A DNA stretch of 37,977 nucleotides from an uncultured Muribaculaceae bacterium. Its GTDB lineage: Bacteria; Bacteroidota; Bacteroidia; Bacteroidales; Muribaculaceae. How positions within the stretch are numbered: position 1 is the stretch's first letter; the number at the start of each line of letters is the position of its first letter. The stretch lies in NCBI GenBank assembly GCA_905233845.1, contig CAJOFH010000047.1, forward strand, positions 1 through 37,977. The letters run 5' to 3'. Both the position numbers and the translations under genes were made by a program. Below are positions 16,032-24,798 of the stretch, in pieces. The notes under the pieces are model-generated. The model was given only the letters and a program-made list of their open reading frames with translations, was not told the DNA's origin and ran no database searches.

Positions 16032-16156
16032 AATTCTGACTGCGAAATTACAAAAAACATTGCGATAGAGCGATAAAAACGTGAAAAAAAATAAGTTTTT
16101 GGTAATTATCACCGATAAAAAACTGTGAATCTCATAAAAAACTTTTCTATTTTATG

Positions 16157-16186
16157 TGTGAATTCACAAAAAAAGTTGTAACTTTG
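16157..16186 (+). promoter_or_regulatory. Promoter with overlapping palindromic operator, TonB receptor operon
   Basis: TAACTTTG at 16179-16186 is a Bacteroidetes -7 box. A perfect 12-bp palindrome, TGTGAATTCACA (16157-16168), lies exactly over the expected -33 position. A degenerate copy (TGTGAATCTCA) lies near 16124. This arrangement suggests binding of a dimeric regulator. Confidence 0.55.
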
Positions 16187-16289
16187 AAAACTCTATCCAT
16201 AACAGCCGCTCGCGTGAGCCGTTGATGTTAACCATTATTTAGTTAACGTAGTTAAAATTAAAGTAAAACAAAACCAATAATAAACAAAA

Positions 16290-19049
16290 ATGCGATTTAT
16301 GAAACTAAAACTAACAATGCTACTATCGCTCCTGCTGAGCCTCAATGTGATGGCTCAAACGGGGCTTCGCGGCGTGGTCATCGACGCGAGGAGCCATGCT
16401 CCGGTGGTGGGCGCCACCGTCTTGCTCGATGAGCAGGGCTGCAGCACCGTAACCGGACCGAGCGGCGACTTTGTCATCGCCGACGCGCGTCCGGGTAACG
16501 ACCGCCTGCTCATTCTGAACTACGGCTACCGCGACCTTGTGCAAGACGTCGTGATCTTTAACGGCATCGACGACCTGGGGTTTGTGATGCTGACACCCTC
16601 CACGTCGGAGATGGAAGAAGAGAATGAGGGCGCGGCCGAGGCCGTCATCACCGAGTCGATGCTCGAAGATGAGGAGGGCAACGCGCAGCAAGTGGGCGCC
16701 TTGACTGGCACCAGCGACAACCCCTACTACAAGGCTACGAACTACAATTTCAGTACCATGCGTTTCCGCATACGTGGCTACAACAACGAGTACAGCCAGA
16801 CCTACATCAACGGCGTGAATCTCAATGATGTCGCCCGTGGACGTTTCAACTACTCGATGATAGGCGGCATGAACCAGGCGTTCAAGAGCCGTAGCGTGGG
16901 CTATGCCACCGAGGCAGTGAGCTTCGGCTTTGGCGACGTGGGCGGTGCCACCAACATCATGACCTATGCTAAGGATTACGCCCCAGGCTTCCGCGGCAGC
17001 GTCGCCTACACCAATAGCAACTATCGTTGGCGTGGTATGATAACCTACAGCACGGGCCTCACACAGCATGGCTGGGCATTGACACTGAGCGCCATAGGGC
17101 GCTATGCTGGCGAAGGTATTATCCCAGGTTCGTTCTACAATAGTTGGGGTGGCTTCCTCGCATTGCAAAAAGTGTTGAACTCCCAGCACTCTGTGGCTTT
17201 AACAGTGTTTGGCGCACCAACCAAGCGCGCGAGCAACGCCGCCACCTTTGACGAGGCTTACAGGCTTGCCGGTACCAACCTTTATAATGTGAACTGGGGT
17301 TGGCAAGAGGGCAAGAAGCGTAACGCTAAGGTTGTCGACACCTTTGATCCCACAGCCATTTTGAGCTGGGTCTGGACCCCAAAGACCGGTACCTCCCTCA
17401 ACACTGGCTTGGCATTCCACAAGTCGTTCTATGTCTCAAGCGCGCTGAATTGGTACAACGCCCGTGACCCCCGTCCCGACTACTACCGCTATCTTCCATC
17501 TTACTATGCCACCACCAGTCCCGAGACTGCGGCATTATTTGAGGATGAGTGGCTGAACATGGAGGAAAAACGACAGCTCAACTGGGCTGAACTTTACCAG
17601 GTCAACTATCTCAACAACTATGAGTATGAGCAAGGTGGCGAGGATAAAGGCTCGAGCTACGTGATAGAGAAGCGCCATAGCAACCAGTTCAACTGGATAT
17701 TGAGTACCAACCTCAGTACGCGCATCTCTCCTGTGCTCACGTTCCAGGGCGGCGCAAGCTTCAACTACAGCCGCTCGTCTTATTACAAGACCATGAAAGA
17801 TCTGCTTGGAGGTCGCTATTGGCTCGACGTAGACCAGTATGCCGAACGCGACTTCCCTGGCGATGCCGATATGCTTCAGAACGACCTCGACAACCCCAAC
17901 CGCAGGATTCTCGAGGGCGACCGCTTTGGTTATGACTATGACATCAACTCCATCACAGGACGTGCTTGGGCTCAGAATGTGCTCAACTACAATAAGTTTG
18001 ACTTCAACTATGGAGCGCAGCTGAGCATCACCAGCTTCCAGCGCGACGGTAAGATGCGTAATGGCCGTGCCCCCGAAAACTCCTATGGCAAGGGCGAGAG
18101 CCACAGCTTCTTCAACTTTGCAGTCAAGGGCGGTGCCATCTATAAGATTGATGGCCGCAACAACTTCCAGGCGCATGTCTACTTTGGCACTCGCGCTCCC
18201 GAATACTATAACGCTTACATCTCGCCACGCATCAAGGATGACGTGATTATCGACTTGAAGAGCGCTAAGATACTCTCGGGCGATTTAGGTTATGTGTGGA
18301 ACTATCGCAAGTTCATGGGTTCTATCACTGGATTCTGGACCGAGTTCTGGGATATGACCGAAAGGACTTCGTTCTATGACGACTACAACAGCACCTTTGT
18401 GAACTACTCACTCACTGGCGTGCGCAAGGAGCACAAGGGAGTGGAGATAGGTGCAGCCTTTAAGCTCACTCCATCGGTGACCCTCAATGGTGCCGCCACT
18501 TTCGCGCGCTATCAGTACAAGAACCGTCCAACCGGTACACGAAGCTTTGAGAATGGTTCGGTCGAGGATGTTACCCAGACCGTTTACCTTAAGAACTTCT
18601 ACGTGAGTGGCACACCTCAGGAGGCCTATAGCTTGGGTCTCAACTGGAGCGCTCCCAACATGTGGTTCTTTGAGATTAACGGAGTGTGGATGAATCGCTC
18701 CTACGTTGACCTGTCGCCTATCCGCCATGAGGTGCTCCCCGAGCTTTACACTATGGCAAACAGCGAGCAAGAGCTCGAGCAGATGATGCGTGACATTGGC
18801 AAGCAGGAGAAACTCAACGAGGCGTTGATCATCAACATGAGCATTGGCAAGGTGATTTACCTCACTCGCTCTTCGTCGCTCAATTTGAACTTGAGCCTCA
18901 ACAACCTGCTCAACAACACCAACATTCAGACTGGTGGTTATCAGCAGGGTCGATTTGACTATAAGAATTACACCACAGCCAAGTTCCCCAACAAGTACTA
19001 CTATGCGCAAGGATTCCGCATGTACTTGAACGTGGGCGTGAGATTCTAA
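16290..19049 (+). CDS. TonB-dependent outer-membrane receptor with carboxypeptidase-like N-terminal domain
   Basis: The 919-residue protein has a signal peptide (ending near residue 22, NVMAQ), then a carboxypeptidase-regulatory-like beta domain (about 25-105, GVVIDARSHAPVVGATVLLDEQG). A short acidic linker leads to a plug (FRIRGYNNEYSQTYINGVNLND and GFGDVGGATNIMT) and a long beta-barrel ending in the typical terminal Phe (NVGVRF). It should import a ligand across the outer membrane with energy from TonB. No clear SusD gene follows; instead a DUF5689 lipoprotein starts 48 bp downstream, so the ligand is uncertain and need not be a glycan. I chose 16290; an ATG at 16299 is nearly equivalent. 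The palindrome over its promoter suggests regulation. Confidence 0.92.
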   Translation: MRFMKLKLTMLLSLLLSLNVMAQTGLRGVVIDARSHAPVVGATVLLDEQGCSTVTGPSGDFVIADARPGNDRLLILNYGYRDLVQDVVIFNGIDDLGFVMLTPSTSEMEEENEGAAEAVITESMLEDEEGNAQQVGALTGTSDNPYYKATNYNFSTMRFRIRGYNNEYSQTYINGVNLNDVARGRFNYSMIGGMNQAFKSRSVGYATEAVSFGFGDVGGATNIMTYAKDYAPGFRGSVAYTNSNYRWRGMITYSTGLTQHGWALTLSAIGRYAGEGIIPGSFYNSWGGFLALQKVLNSQHSVALTVFGAPTKRASNAATFDEAYRLAGTNLYNVNWGWQEGKKRNAKVVDTFDPTAILSWVWTPKTGTSLNTGLAFHKSFYVSSALNWYNARDPRPDYYRYLPSYYATTSPETAALFEDEWLNMEEKRQLNWAELYQVNYLNNYEYEQGGEDKGSSYVIEKRHSNQFNWILSTNLSTRISPVLTFQGGASFNYSRSSYYKTMKDLLGGRYWLDVDQYAERDFPGDADMLQNDLDNPNRRILEGDRFGYDYDINSITGRAWAQNVLNYNKFDFNYGAQLSITSFQRDGKMRNGRAPENSYGKGESHSFFNFAVKGGAIYKIDGRNNFQAHVYFGTRAPEYYNAYISPRIKDDVIIDLKSAKILSGDLGYVWNYRKFMGSITGFWTEFWDMTERTSFYDDYNSTFVNYSLTGVRKEHKGVEIGAAFKLTPSVTLNGAATFARYQYKNRPTGTRSFENGSVEDVTQTVYLKNFYVSGTPQEAYSLGLNWSAPNMWFFEINGVWMNRSYVDLSPIRHEVLPELYTMANSEQELEQMMRDIGKQEKLNEALIINMSIGKVIYLTRSSSLNLNLSLNNLLNNTNIQTGGYQQGRFDYKNYTTAKFPNKYYYAQGFRMYLNVGVRF

Positions 19050-19096
19050 TCACACATTATTATATAAGTAAATTAAAACAAAAACAGATATACACT

Positions 19097-21385
19097 ATGA
19101 AACGTTTAAATTTATTCCTCAATGCATTGTTGCTTATGCTCGTGGCTGTGGGATGTAGCGAGAACTTCGACACGCCACCTATGGTGGTGCCACACGCCGA
19201 GCATCAGGCCAACATGACAATAGCCGAGTTTAAGGCTAAATATTGGCAGGACGGTCGCAACTTCATCGACACCTGCAAGGAAGACACCTACATTCATGGA
19301 TGGGTGACCAGTAGCGACGAGGAGGGCAACATCTACAAGCACCTCTACATTCAGGATGAGACAGCAGGTCTTGGTATCTCGATTGATGCCAACAGCATCT
19401 GCAACACCTACCGTCTGGGTCAGGAAATTGTTATCAACATGAAAGACTTCTGGATTGGTAAGTATAACGGCGAGTACCTCATCGGTAAGCCCGAGTGGTA
19501 TGCCGCACAGAGTGTGTGGGAGGCAGGACGTATGAGCCTTGACCAGTTCAAGGAGCACACCGAAATCAACGGACTTCCCAACCTTGAGAAGATTGCACCT
19601 GTTGAGGTGAAGATTAGCGATGTGGTTGGTCACAGTGACGCTGAAACTCAGCTCAAATATCAAGGTCAATTCGTGATTATCCGCGATGTGGAGTGGGAAG
19701 GCGCTGACGGAGCACTCACATTCAGCGAGAGCAGTGCTTCTACAACTCGCAACATCAAGGATGAGGAAGGCAATACCCTGGGAGTGAACAACAGTAACTA
19801 TGCTAACTTCCGTGGCGATCCACTGCCAGTGGGCAAGGGCGACGTGCAAGGTATCCTCTATATGACTGGCTCCGACAAGTGGGGTCTCTATCTGCGTGAC
19901 GCTACCGACTGCGTTGGATTTGATAACGATACTAAGGGTTATCCAAATGACCCATGGATTGTGCCTGAGGCTATCGAACTCCAGAATCAAGGCAAGAAGG
20001 GATGGGTAACTGGTTATATTGTGGGCGCAGTAGCTCCTGGTGTTAACGAGGTTAGTGGCAACAGCGACATCGAATGGGAAGCTCCAACCACCCTCGACAA
20101 CACCCTCGTGATTGCCGAGAATCCCGACGTGTGCGATTACACCAAGTGTATTGCTGTGGCCCTGCCACAAGGCTCGAATTTCCGTCATGACGCCAGCTTG
20201 AGAGATTACCCCGAACTGCTGGGCACTCAAATTTGGGTTAAGGGCACTTTGGCTTCATTCCTTGGCATGGCAGGTATCGTTGACAACAGCGGCTCGACCG
20301 ACGAGTATAGGCTGTCGATTATGACTGGTGGCCTCACCGAGTACTTTGAGGACTTCGAGAGCTGCTCTAAGAATGGCGCTATGCCAAGCGGCTGGAGACT
20401 TGTGAAGAGTAAAGGTGATAAGGACTGGTACATCGACGAATTTGACAACAACAAGTATGCAGCTGTTACTGGCTACACAGGTAAAACACCACCATTTGAG
20501 GCTTGGCTTATCACCCCGGCTCTTGACATTACCAACGCCGGAAGGAAGGAGATGAGCTTCTTGAATAAGGTTCGCTATTATCGCGCAACCGACAAGATTG
20601 AGGTTTACCTGATGTCGACCAACGACCCAGCAACTGCCGAGCTCATTAAACTCGATCCTGTATTGGCGACAGCTGCCGAAGCAGGACAATCCGATTTCAT
20701 TAGTTCGGGCACTATCGACCTGAGTCAATACAGTGGAACTTATTGCATTGGCTTCTGTTATAAATCAGAGCAGCAGGCTAATTACACCACTTGGCAAATT
20801 GATAACTTCAAGTTTGGTGGCAAAGCATTGCTCCAGACTATCGATGACTTCGAGACGATGAACGGTGGTACTCCAACGTCTCAGAGCCAATTTGCCGAAT
20901 GGACTTCTACCAAGGGTTGGAGAGCAGTAAATGCTGGCTTGCTCAAGGGTGGTGCTACTGACGCAGCTCCAATTTATGCAATGATTGGCAAGAAAGCCGA
21001 CGGCAGCGACAACTGGGCTTATGCAGTTCACCTGAATGGTAAATTGGATAGTCCTCAAGGTAGTCCGATGGGAGTCCTTTACTCACCAGTTATTAAGGGC
21101 GGTATCAAGACTCTGTCGTTCAGCTATGGATATGTGCTCACCGATCCAGGTGTATCATTCACTGTTTATTTCTATGATATGACAACTGGCAATCCTGTTG
21201 AGTTGACCGATAAGAGGATAAACATCCATGAGCCAAATGCTGCCAAGCTCACTGCTTACAACTTCAGTAAAGAGCTTAACATCAACTGCGATGTGATGAT
21301 TAAAGTCCAGTCGGATGGTGTTTCAAATAGCGTGAGCAACAAGGACCGCTTCGCAATCTGGAACATCGTTTGGGAGAATATGTAA
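19097..21385 (+). CDS. DUF5689 / choice-of-anchor J surface lipoprotein
   Basis: A lipoprotein signal ends in VAVGC (Cys20), so the mature protein is lipid-anchored, probably at the cell surface. A DUF5689 region follows (about 35-275, starting NMTIAEFKAKYW and containing YIHGWVTSSDEEGN and LYIQDE). Next is a DUF6359-like OB-type segment (about 290-410, GKKGWVTGYIVGAVAPG). A choice-of-anchor J domain comes next (about 415-575, EDFESCSKNGAMPSGW, then AWLITPALDI), and the C-terminus carries a second similar beta domain (DDFETMNGG). These are binding or adhesion domains rather than catalytic ones. It is probably co-transcribed with the TonB receptor and may bind the same ligand outside the cell. 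Confidence 0.85.
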   Translation: MKRLNLFLNALLLMLVAVGCSENFDTPPMVVPHAEHQANMTIAEFKAKYWQDGRNFIDTCKEDTYIHGWVTSSDEEGNIYKHLYIQDETAGLGISIDANSICNTYRLGQEIVINMKDFWIGKYNGEYLIGKPEWYAAQSVWEAGRMSLDQFKEHTEINGLPNLEKIAPVEVKISDVVGHSDAETQLKYQGQFVIIRDVEWEGADGALTFSESSASTTRNIKDEEGNTLGVNNSNYANFRGDPLPVGKGDVQGILYMTGSDKWGLYLRDATDCVGFDNDTKGYPNDPWIVPEAIELQNQGKKGWVTGYIVGAVAPGVNEVSGNSDIEWEAPTTLDNTLVIAENPDVCDYTKCIAVALPQGSNFRHDASLRDYPELLGTQIWVKGTLASFLGMAGIVDNSGSTDEYRLSIMTGGLTEYFEDFESCSKNGAMPSGWRLVKSKGDKDWYIDEFDNNKYAAVTGYTGKTPPFEAWLITPALDITNAGRKEMSFLNKVRYYRATDKIEVYLMSTNDPATAELIKLDPVLATAAEAGQSDFISSGTIDLSQYSGTYCIGFCYKSEQQANYTTWQIDNFKFGGKALLQTIDDFETMNGGTPTSQSQFAEWTSTKGWRAVNAGLLKGGATDAAPIYAMIGKKADGSDNWAYAVHLNGKLDSPQGSPMGVLYSPVIKGGIKTLSFSYGYVLTDPGVSFTVYFYDMTTGNPVELTDKRINIHEPNAAKLTAYNFSKELNINCDVMIKVQSDGVSNSVSNKDRFAIWNIVWENM

Positions 21386-21432
21386 CATCGTAATTTATCC
21401 CAGAATTGGCCAAAGACCGATTTTGAAATAAA

Positions 21433-21468
21433 AAAATGCCTGGCACATTGTTGAGTGCCAGGCATTTT
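21433..21468. terminator. Bidirectional terminator between convergent lipoprotein and glycosidase genes
   Basis: A 14-bp stem (AAAATGCCTGGCAC pairing with GTGCCAGGCATTTT) encloses an eight-base loop, with A-rich and T-rich flanks in both directions. It separates the plus-strand receptor operon from the minus-strand glycosidase. Confidence 0.9.
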
Positions 21469-21490
21469 GTTGTGCATTATTGATTATGCA

Positions 21491-24091
21491 TTAGATTCCG
21501 AGCAGGATGTTGTAGACTACAGTAATGTCGCCGGCGGTGATAGTTCCGTCGCCGTCAACGTCTCCGTTCACGATGTCGCTTGAGTCGCTATTGAGCAAGT
21601 AGTTGTAAAGGATTGTGACATCAACACTCGATACTATGCCGTCTCCGTTGACGTCGCCCACGACGAATTGTGGAGCATTGCCGCTGTTGTACACAAAAGC
21701 TATGGGTGTGCCGTAGTCAGTGTTTGCGGCTCCATTTGGCGTGTTATAGCTTGCGCGAGCTCGTGCATAATAGGTCTTTCCGTTTTCCATGAGTTTGTTG
21801 TTGACTTTTATCTCGCCCGCTGGTAGCGTGGTGTGATAGGCGAAGTCACGAACGGTCTCTACAAACCTGGTTCTACCCCAAGTTGTAGCGCTTGTGGAGA
21901 TTTCGATTGTGTAAGTAACAGCTGCCTCTTGTCGCTCAACGGTCACATACTGGTCGCTGTAGAGCGTGCCATTAGCAGTGGGGATTGCAAATGTTGGTGG
22001 CTCGGCAGTGAGATATGCGGTTTTGAAAGTGACAGTTCCAGTTTCGCGGTAGTTGCCATTGTCAATCATGTGCACACGCATATAATAATAAGTGCCGGGC
22101 ACGAGAGTGTATTTTGGGATGTCGAGCTCGCCAGTCGACGAGGTGCCACTGAAGACGATATTGTCAAAGTGGTCGTCGCTGGCAATCTCGAGAGTGGCCT
22201 CAGCACTGGAACCGCCAGTGAGCCATTGGGCAGTGAACGATGGATGCACATTATCCTGACCATTCTCAGGGCTGATGATGGTAAACACTTGTGGTGTGCA
22301 CATGCGAGTCTCGCTCACACCGTCGCTGTAGCCCTCGGCGCACGCGCGCACACGCCAGTAGTAATTGCGTGGCAGGAATTCACCAAATGCACTTGATGAG
22401 ATGCTTGTCTCGGTGGTAGTGCGACGTTTCACATCGCTGAAGTCGCTGTTGGCGGCAAGCTCTATCATGTAGCCTTGTGCGTTCTCTACAGCTTCCCAAC
22501 TCATGGTGAATGGGTCGGGGACGAGAGCGCCGTCCTCAGGTGAGAGGAGCACTGGTGCGTTGAGCTGCTGGTCGGCAGGTGGGATTAGGAACGTTGGTTC
22601 AAACTCGTTGTCCATGCGGTCCACTGGGCACACTGCGTAGTAGTAGCCAAAGCGTGCATTTTGTGGGAGAGTAAAACTAGTCGAGTAGCTCATGTCGAGC
22701 AGCGATTCTGCATCTTTGGCAAACTGCGATGGCTCCACACTATTAGGCACAGCATAAATAGAGTATTTGTAGTTGTCAAAGCCGTTCCACGAGAGCACAT
22801 GGTCGGTGCTGGTGAGATTGGTCACCAAGCCAGGGTCGTTGCCAGGTTTCCAAGGCATGGCTGGCGGCAGAGCGGGACGTGTGAACACCTTGCGCTTTAG
22901 GTAGGTGGCAAGTTCCTCGCGGTTACCGGTGCGGTAGAGGTATTTGCAGCTGTAAAAGATGGCTCCTGGGGAACCGTCGAAACTGTAGTCGCGGTTGAGC
23001 TGTACCTCGTTGGCGTACTCTTCATGGTCGAGCTCGGTGCTCGTGCTTGTCATTCCTGAGATGGAGCCTGAGACAAAGAGCTGACGGTCGAAATAGTCGC
23101 AAATTTGGTTCCACCAAGGCACAATTTTACTGTAGTCGGCTGTTGCACCAATTTTCCAGTAGACTTGTGGGGAGATGTAGTCGATGGTCTTCTCGTTGAG
23201 CCATGCGAGTGGATCACTGTAGATGGTGTTGTACTGCCAGTCGCTGCCTGCAGGGCACCGTGGAAGGCCGTAGTTTGGTGCTGAGGTTCCTGCCACGCCA
23301 GCGGGGGAGATGCCGAAACGTATATCTGGACGTACTTCTTGAATCATATTATAGACAGCGCGCACCATACGGTTCACATTGGCGCGTCGCCAGTCGCCAA
23401 ATGTCATGTCGACATTGCTGTCGAGCCACTCCTGATAATCGCCAGCATCGCTGCCGCCAGAGATGCCGTCGGGGTAGAAGTAGTCGTCATAGAGAATACC
23501 GTCCACATCATATTTTGTGATGATTTCCTGACACACGTTCACAATGCGTTCAATAGTCTCGTCGCGCGCTGGGTCAAGAACTACGTAGCTACCTGCCGAA
23601 AGCAGTAATCCCGACTGGCGAAGTTCCATGTCTTGGGGATTGCCAGCGGCATCCCATTGGTCAATGCCGTTGCTGCTGTAGCGGTAGGGGTTGATCCATG
23701 CGTGACATTCCATGCCGCGTTGGTGGCAAGCCTCAACGGCGTAGGCAAGTGGGTCCCATGTGGGCACCTGTCCGCGAGTACCAGTGAGGTAGCTTGACCA
23801 GGGCTCATAGCTCGACTCATACATGGCGTCGCACATCGAGCGCACCTGGAAATTGATGGCATTGAAATTGTTGTTCTTGAGCGAGTCGAGCATACGGTTG
23901 AGTTGAGCCTTCTGCTTTAGCTCGGCGTTGGTGCCATAGGCTTGAGTCTCGGGCCAGTCGAGACACCACACTGTTGCCACCCATGCCGAGCGGAACTCGC
24001 GTTTGGGTACTGTGTAGGTGGTGGCTTGTGCTATGAGGCTGCCAGTCATGAGAATGGCAAACAGCGCAATGAAACGTGTTAATCTAGTCAT
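21491..24091 (-). CDS. Secreted GHL10 (DUF187-type) glycoside hydrolase with Fn3-like modules and a dockerin-like C-terminus
   Basis: A signal peptide (about residues 1-23) precedes a GHL10 TIM-barrel (about 32-340): REFRSAWVATVWCLDWP, AINFQVRSMCDAMYES, ECHAWINPYR and DGILYDDYFYPDG, the last with the Asp pair typical of the family. Three or more fibronectin-III-like or FIVAR-like beta modules follow (about 400-800). Residues 811-866 hold two EF-hand-like repeats (GDVNGDGIVSSVDVTILYNYLL and GDVDGDGTITAGDITVVYNIL in part), a dockerin type I pattern that would bind calcium. The family includes YngK-like proteins, and its substrate (perhaps peptidoglycan or a glycan) is uncertain. It has its own minus-strand promoter. 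No cohesin is encoded in the window. Confidence 0.88.
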   Translation of the reverse strand: MTRLTRFIALFAILMTGSLIAQATTYTVPKREFRSAWVATVWCLDWPETQAYGTNAELKQKAQLNRMLDSLKNNNFNAINFQVRSMCDAMYESSYEPWSSYLTGTRGQVPTWDPLAYAVEACHQRGMECHAWINPYRYSSNGIDQWDAAGNPQDMELRQSGLLLSAGSYVVLDPARDETIERIVNVCQEIITKYDVDGILYDDYFYPDGISGGSDAGDYQEWLDSNVDMTFGDWRRANVNRMVRAVYNMIQEVRPDIRFGISPAGVAGTSAPNYGLPRCPAGSDWQYNTIYSDPLAWLNEKTIDYISPQVYWKIGATADYSKIVPWWNQICDYFDRQLFVSGSISGMTSTSTELDHEEYANEVQLNRDYSFDGSPGAIFYSCKYLYRTGNREELATYLKRKVFTRPALPPAMPWKPGNDPGLVTNLTSTDHVLSWNGFDNYKYSIYAVPNSVEPSQFAKDAESLLDMSYSTSFTLPQNARFGYYYAVCPVDRMDNEFEPTFLIPPADQQLNAPVLLSPEDGALVPDPFTMSWEAVENAQGYMIELAANSDFSDVKRRTTTETSISSSAFGEFLPRNYYWRVRACAEGYSDGVSETRMCTPQVFTIISPENGQDNVHPSFTAQWLTGGSSAEATLEIASDDHFDNIVFSGTSSTGELDIPKYTLVPGTYYYMRVHMIDNGNYRETGTVTFKTAYLTAEPPTFAIPTANGTLYSDQYVTVERQEAAVTYTIEISTSATTWGRTRFVETVRDFAYHTTLPAGEIKVNNKLMENGKTYYARARASYNTPNGAANTDYGTPIAFVYNSGNAPQFVVGDVNGDGIVSSVDVTILYNYLLNSDSSDIVNGDVDGDGTITAGDITVVYNILLGI

Positions 24092-24153
24092 TGTTTTATA
24101 GTTTTTAATGTTGTCGATTTACTATTTTTAAGTGTCTTTTTGATAATTTTCGA

Positions 24154-24161
24154 CAAATATA
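24154..24161 (-). promoter_or_regulatory. -7 box of the GHL10 gene
   Basis: TATATTTG followed by TC on the minus strand matches the -7 consensus 63 bp before the start at 24091. I see no clear -33 box. Confidence 0.45.
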
Positions 24162-24204
24162 ATCACATTTTTTGAAAACACACATCAGTTGCTCGAAAAA
24201 TGTG

Positions 24205-24212
24205 TAACTTTG
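24205..24212 (+). promoter_or_regulatory. -7 box of the Nudix gene
   Basis: TAACTTTG followed by TG fits the consensus about 20 bp before the ATG at 24233. It is divergent from the glycosidase promoter and I see no clear -33 box. Confidence 0.5.
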
Positions 24213-24232
24213 TGGGAAAATAATTGTAGACA

Positions 24233-24619
24233 ATGAAGACGATAGAGGTGGTGGCGGCTGTGATAGTTGATGCCGAGGGAAAAATTCTCGCAACGCAGCG
24301 TGGCTATGGCGAAATGAAAGACGGGTGGGAATTCCCTGGTGGCAAGATTGAAGCGGACGAAACCCCACAACAAGCACTACGTCGCGAGATTAGTGAGGAA
24401 CTGGATGTTGAGATCTCAGTTGGGGAATTGCTTGGCACAGTGGAGTGGGACTATCCTAATTTTCACTTGACCATGAACTGTTACTGGTGTCACATGGTGG
24501 ATGGTGAGCTGTCGTTGCTCGAGCACGAGGCGTTGCGGTGGCTCAGCCGTGACGAGCTATGGAGCGTGACATGGCTGCCCGCTGACTGTGAAGTGGTGCG
24601 CATGATTGAGAAAGAGTGA
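24233..24619 (+). CDS. Nudix hydrolase (MutT/CTP-pyrophosphohydrolase type)
   Basis: A 128-residue single-domain protein with a full Nudix box, GGKIEADE followed by REISEELDVEI (about residues 40-62), which binds Mg and hydrolyses nucleoside diphosphates linked to another group. The N-terminus VVAAVIVDAEGKILATQRGYGEMKDGWEFPGG matches the MutT/NudG group, which removes oxidised or modified nucleotides such as 8-oxo-dGTP or 5-methyl-CTP. The exact substrate cannot be told. It is a single gene, separated from the following ATPase by a repeat array. Confidence 0.9.
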   Translation: MKTIEVVAAVIVDAEGKILATQRGYGEMKDGWEFPGGKIEADETPQQALRREISEELDVEISVGELLGTVEWDYPNFHLTMNCYWCHMVDGELSLLEHEALRWLSRDELWSVTWLPADCEVVRMIEKE

Positions 24620-24650
24620 CGAGTTGCAGTAAAGAGGAGGCAATAGCAGT

Positions 24651-24775
24651 TATTGCCCAAGAAAATTGTAGTTTTGTACAATTATTCCCCAAGAAAAGTG
24701 TGGTTTTATGCAAATATTCCCCAAGAAAAGTGTGGTTTTTGCTTGCATATTCCCCAAGAAAAGTGTACTTTTGCA
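24651..24775 (+). repeat. Array of four 32-33 bp imperfect repeats upstream of the ATPase gene
   Basis: Four units share the core TTCCCCAAGAAAAGTGT (TTGCCCAAGAAAATTGT in the first) followed by a T-rich box. The CCCAAGAAAA word recurs at spacings of 32, 32 and 33 bp, about three helical turns, so the units lie on one face of the DNA. The T-rich boxes read TAGTTTTG, TGGTTTTA, TGGTTTTT and TACTTTTG; the last is the gene-proximal promoter box. There are no unique spacers, so it is not CRISPR. Confidence 0.8.
24742..24773 (+). promoter_or_regulatory. Promoter of the AAA/DUF4143 ATPase gene, within the last repeat unit
   Basis: CTTG (24742-24745), a 20-bp spacer and TACTTTTG (24766-24773) fit the Bacteroidetes pattern. 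The spacer contains the CCCCAAGAAAAG core of the final repeat. The ATG at 24799 follows 25 bp later. Confidence 0.6.
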
Positions 24776-24798
24776 AAATTGATTTATTGTTTTAATGC

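Noticed and set aside
16323-20230. Several long minus-strand open frames opposite the TonB receptor and lipoprotein genes (up to 372 codons)
   Set aside because: The plus-strand genes have signal peptides and clear domains; the antisense products have neither and no promoter or start context.
21491-21660. Evidence of a cellulosome from the dockerin-like repeats
   Set aside because: No cohesin or scaffoldin is present; single dockerin-like ends occur in non-cellulosomal Bacteroidetes proteins.
24651-24775. Possible CRISPR array because of four regular repeats
   Set aside because: Units are adjacent with no unique spacers, period 32-33 bp including the whole unit, and no cas genes are nearby.
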